From contig CM042011.1 in assembly GCA_023525715.1 (NCBI GenBank), positions 63,624,354 through 63,688,353 of the forward strand: a stretch of DNA of 64,000 nt, written 5' to 3'. This stretch comes from Cichorium intybus (Eukaryota > Streptophyta > Magnoliopsida > Asterales > Asteraceae). Made by a program: the position numbers and the translations under genes. The notes under the pieces are model-generated. The model was not told the DNA's origin. It saw only the letters and a program-made list of their open reading frames with translations, and ran no database searches. This document shows, piece after piece, positions 63,045 through 64,000 of this stretch (position 1 is its first letter; every line of letters begins with the position of its first letter).

Positions 63045-64000
63045 TGTAACACCCCTTTTCTTGTACCATATTTAAATTACAAATATAGTTTTCAAACATA
63101 TTTTACAACTCGTGACTATAAAATAGCCACTTAAATTTTTTTGTTTTATTTTACAAACTTAAACTCGACGGGTATTACAGACTTAATACAGATAACCATA
63201 ATTTAAACTTACAATACAATAACCGGTCCCGACTGCAACCTTCGCTCCTTTCACCTAAGTACATAGTATTTCAAAAACATAGTATACGTGAGACATAAAG
63301 TCTCGTGAGTAATATGGGTTTAGACCCAAAACTTGAAATATCAAAAGTACATTGCTAAAAAAACTGATTGTTTCATAAACCTCAAAATAACTTTTTCTTC
63401 TTTATTTTCAAACTTTAAAACGACTTTCTTTCTTAAAACTGCTTTTCTTTCTCATTTCTCGTGACCAACTGAAACTTATAAATTAAGTTAATTAATTCAT
63501 TCAACTAGCTCCCCTCGCGGGACAGAACAGATCTGCCCACTCGGTTTGCTCATTCTGTCTCCCCTTTGTGACTTGGAACGAATTCAAGCACAAGGGGATA
63601 CTAAGCTAGACAACTACTTCGCGACGGGAGGTACCATCCCAGTAGTGTCTTCTGATCTCCCAATTATGTGGGTGATCCTAGTCCGGACAACTGGCTCATA
63701 CTTCTTTAATTCTTACTTCATTTGATCTCAAATTGGTCAAAATGGGACACAATTTGTAATAAACTAAAACTCATAAACTTTGTAACTCTTTATCAAAAAT
63801 ATTATCAAAACTACTTTTGACATCTTAGTTCCCATAAGGAACTTCTTTCAAAATACTTTGCAAACCATACTTTAAAAATCTGCTCAAAATACTAAGCCCT
63901 CATATAGAGCTTCTTTTAATACTATTTTCCAAACTTTAGTATTTATAAACATTTGGAATTCTTACTTTTCTGAAAATAACATTTTGCTATGTACTAGAAA
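63045..64000 (-). repeat. 5' LTR of gypsy element, truncated by window edge
   Basis: Matches 55776-56731 with two differences. About 1.53 kb of it lies outside the window. Confidence 0.93.

Larger units (their letters stand above)
55776..64000 (-). mobile_element. young Ty3/gypsy chromovirus (Tekay/Del-like), right LTR cut by window
   Basis: Minus orientation, inserted in element B after GTGGA (55771-55775). Complete left LTR 55776-58262 (2487 bp), purine tract, intact polyprotein, primer site, and right LTR from 63045 to the window edge (956 of about 2487 bp visible). In the 956 bp that can be compared I see two substitutions (G/C near 55909 and 63178; C/T near 56009 and 63278). The long LTRs, iMet primer site and C-terminal chromodomain-like segment fit the Tekay/Del group. 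It is likely young and possibly autonomous. Confidence 0.93.

Overview
The window is gene-poor, AT-rich nuclear DNA from a flowering plant. Spliced genes with GT/AG introns, many plant LTR retrotransposons, a CACTA transposon, MITEs and long (TA)n arrays support this. The gene and element families point to a eudicot, possibly Asteraceae; that last step is inference, with no search run. Only two host genes look intact: a MYOB-family (GTD-binding) myosin-binding protein (13624-16173, +, three exons) and a bHLH transcription factor of the bHLH79 type (32261-34232, -, six exons). The rest is mobile DNA, its remnants, or unassigned sequence.

Layout. 1-5566: an Athila-type ORF1 relic and an internal fragment of an Angela/Tork-type copia element. 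5567-11744: several inverted-repeat elements separated by long (TA)n arrays, many abutting (TA)n directly. 13624-16173: MYOB gene. 16445-21863: complete TNT1-like copia element with intact polyprotein, 308-bp LTRs and CTTCA target duplication. 22754-25130: non-autonomous CACTA element (TSD AAA) carrying a degraded genomic fragment of an AP-1 clathrin adaptor mu gene. 26914-31847: compact RE1-like copia element with 135-bp LTRs, broken by one frameshift and one nonsense codon. 32261-34232: bHLH gene. 36290-38150: probable solo or partial chromovirus LTR. 38794-40237: long-TIR element. 41027-43139: two tail-to-tail copies of a Harbinger-type Myb/trihelix-like ORF.

43140-64000 is a nest. Copia element A (minus) sits in the second Myb-like copy. 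Copia element B (plus, related to A) sits in A's right LTR. A Ty3/gypsy chromovirus (minus, intact 1516-codon polyprotein) sits in B and runs off the right edge. LTR divergence agrees with this order: about 2 differences in 956 bp for the gypsy element, roughly 8-10 in about 620 bp for A (counted by eye).

The most unusual signal is a structured motif of about 75-78 nt, present twice in the leader of A, twice in the leader of B and once near the 3' side of B. All five copies share a nearly invariant apical core, while the three stem types have unrelated but self-complementary sequences. This covariation argues for a selected RNA (or DNA) fold in a retrotransposon lineage. I know of no named motif that matches it.
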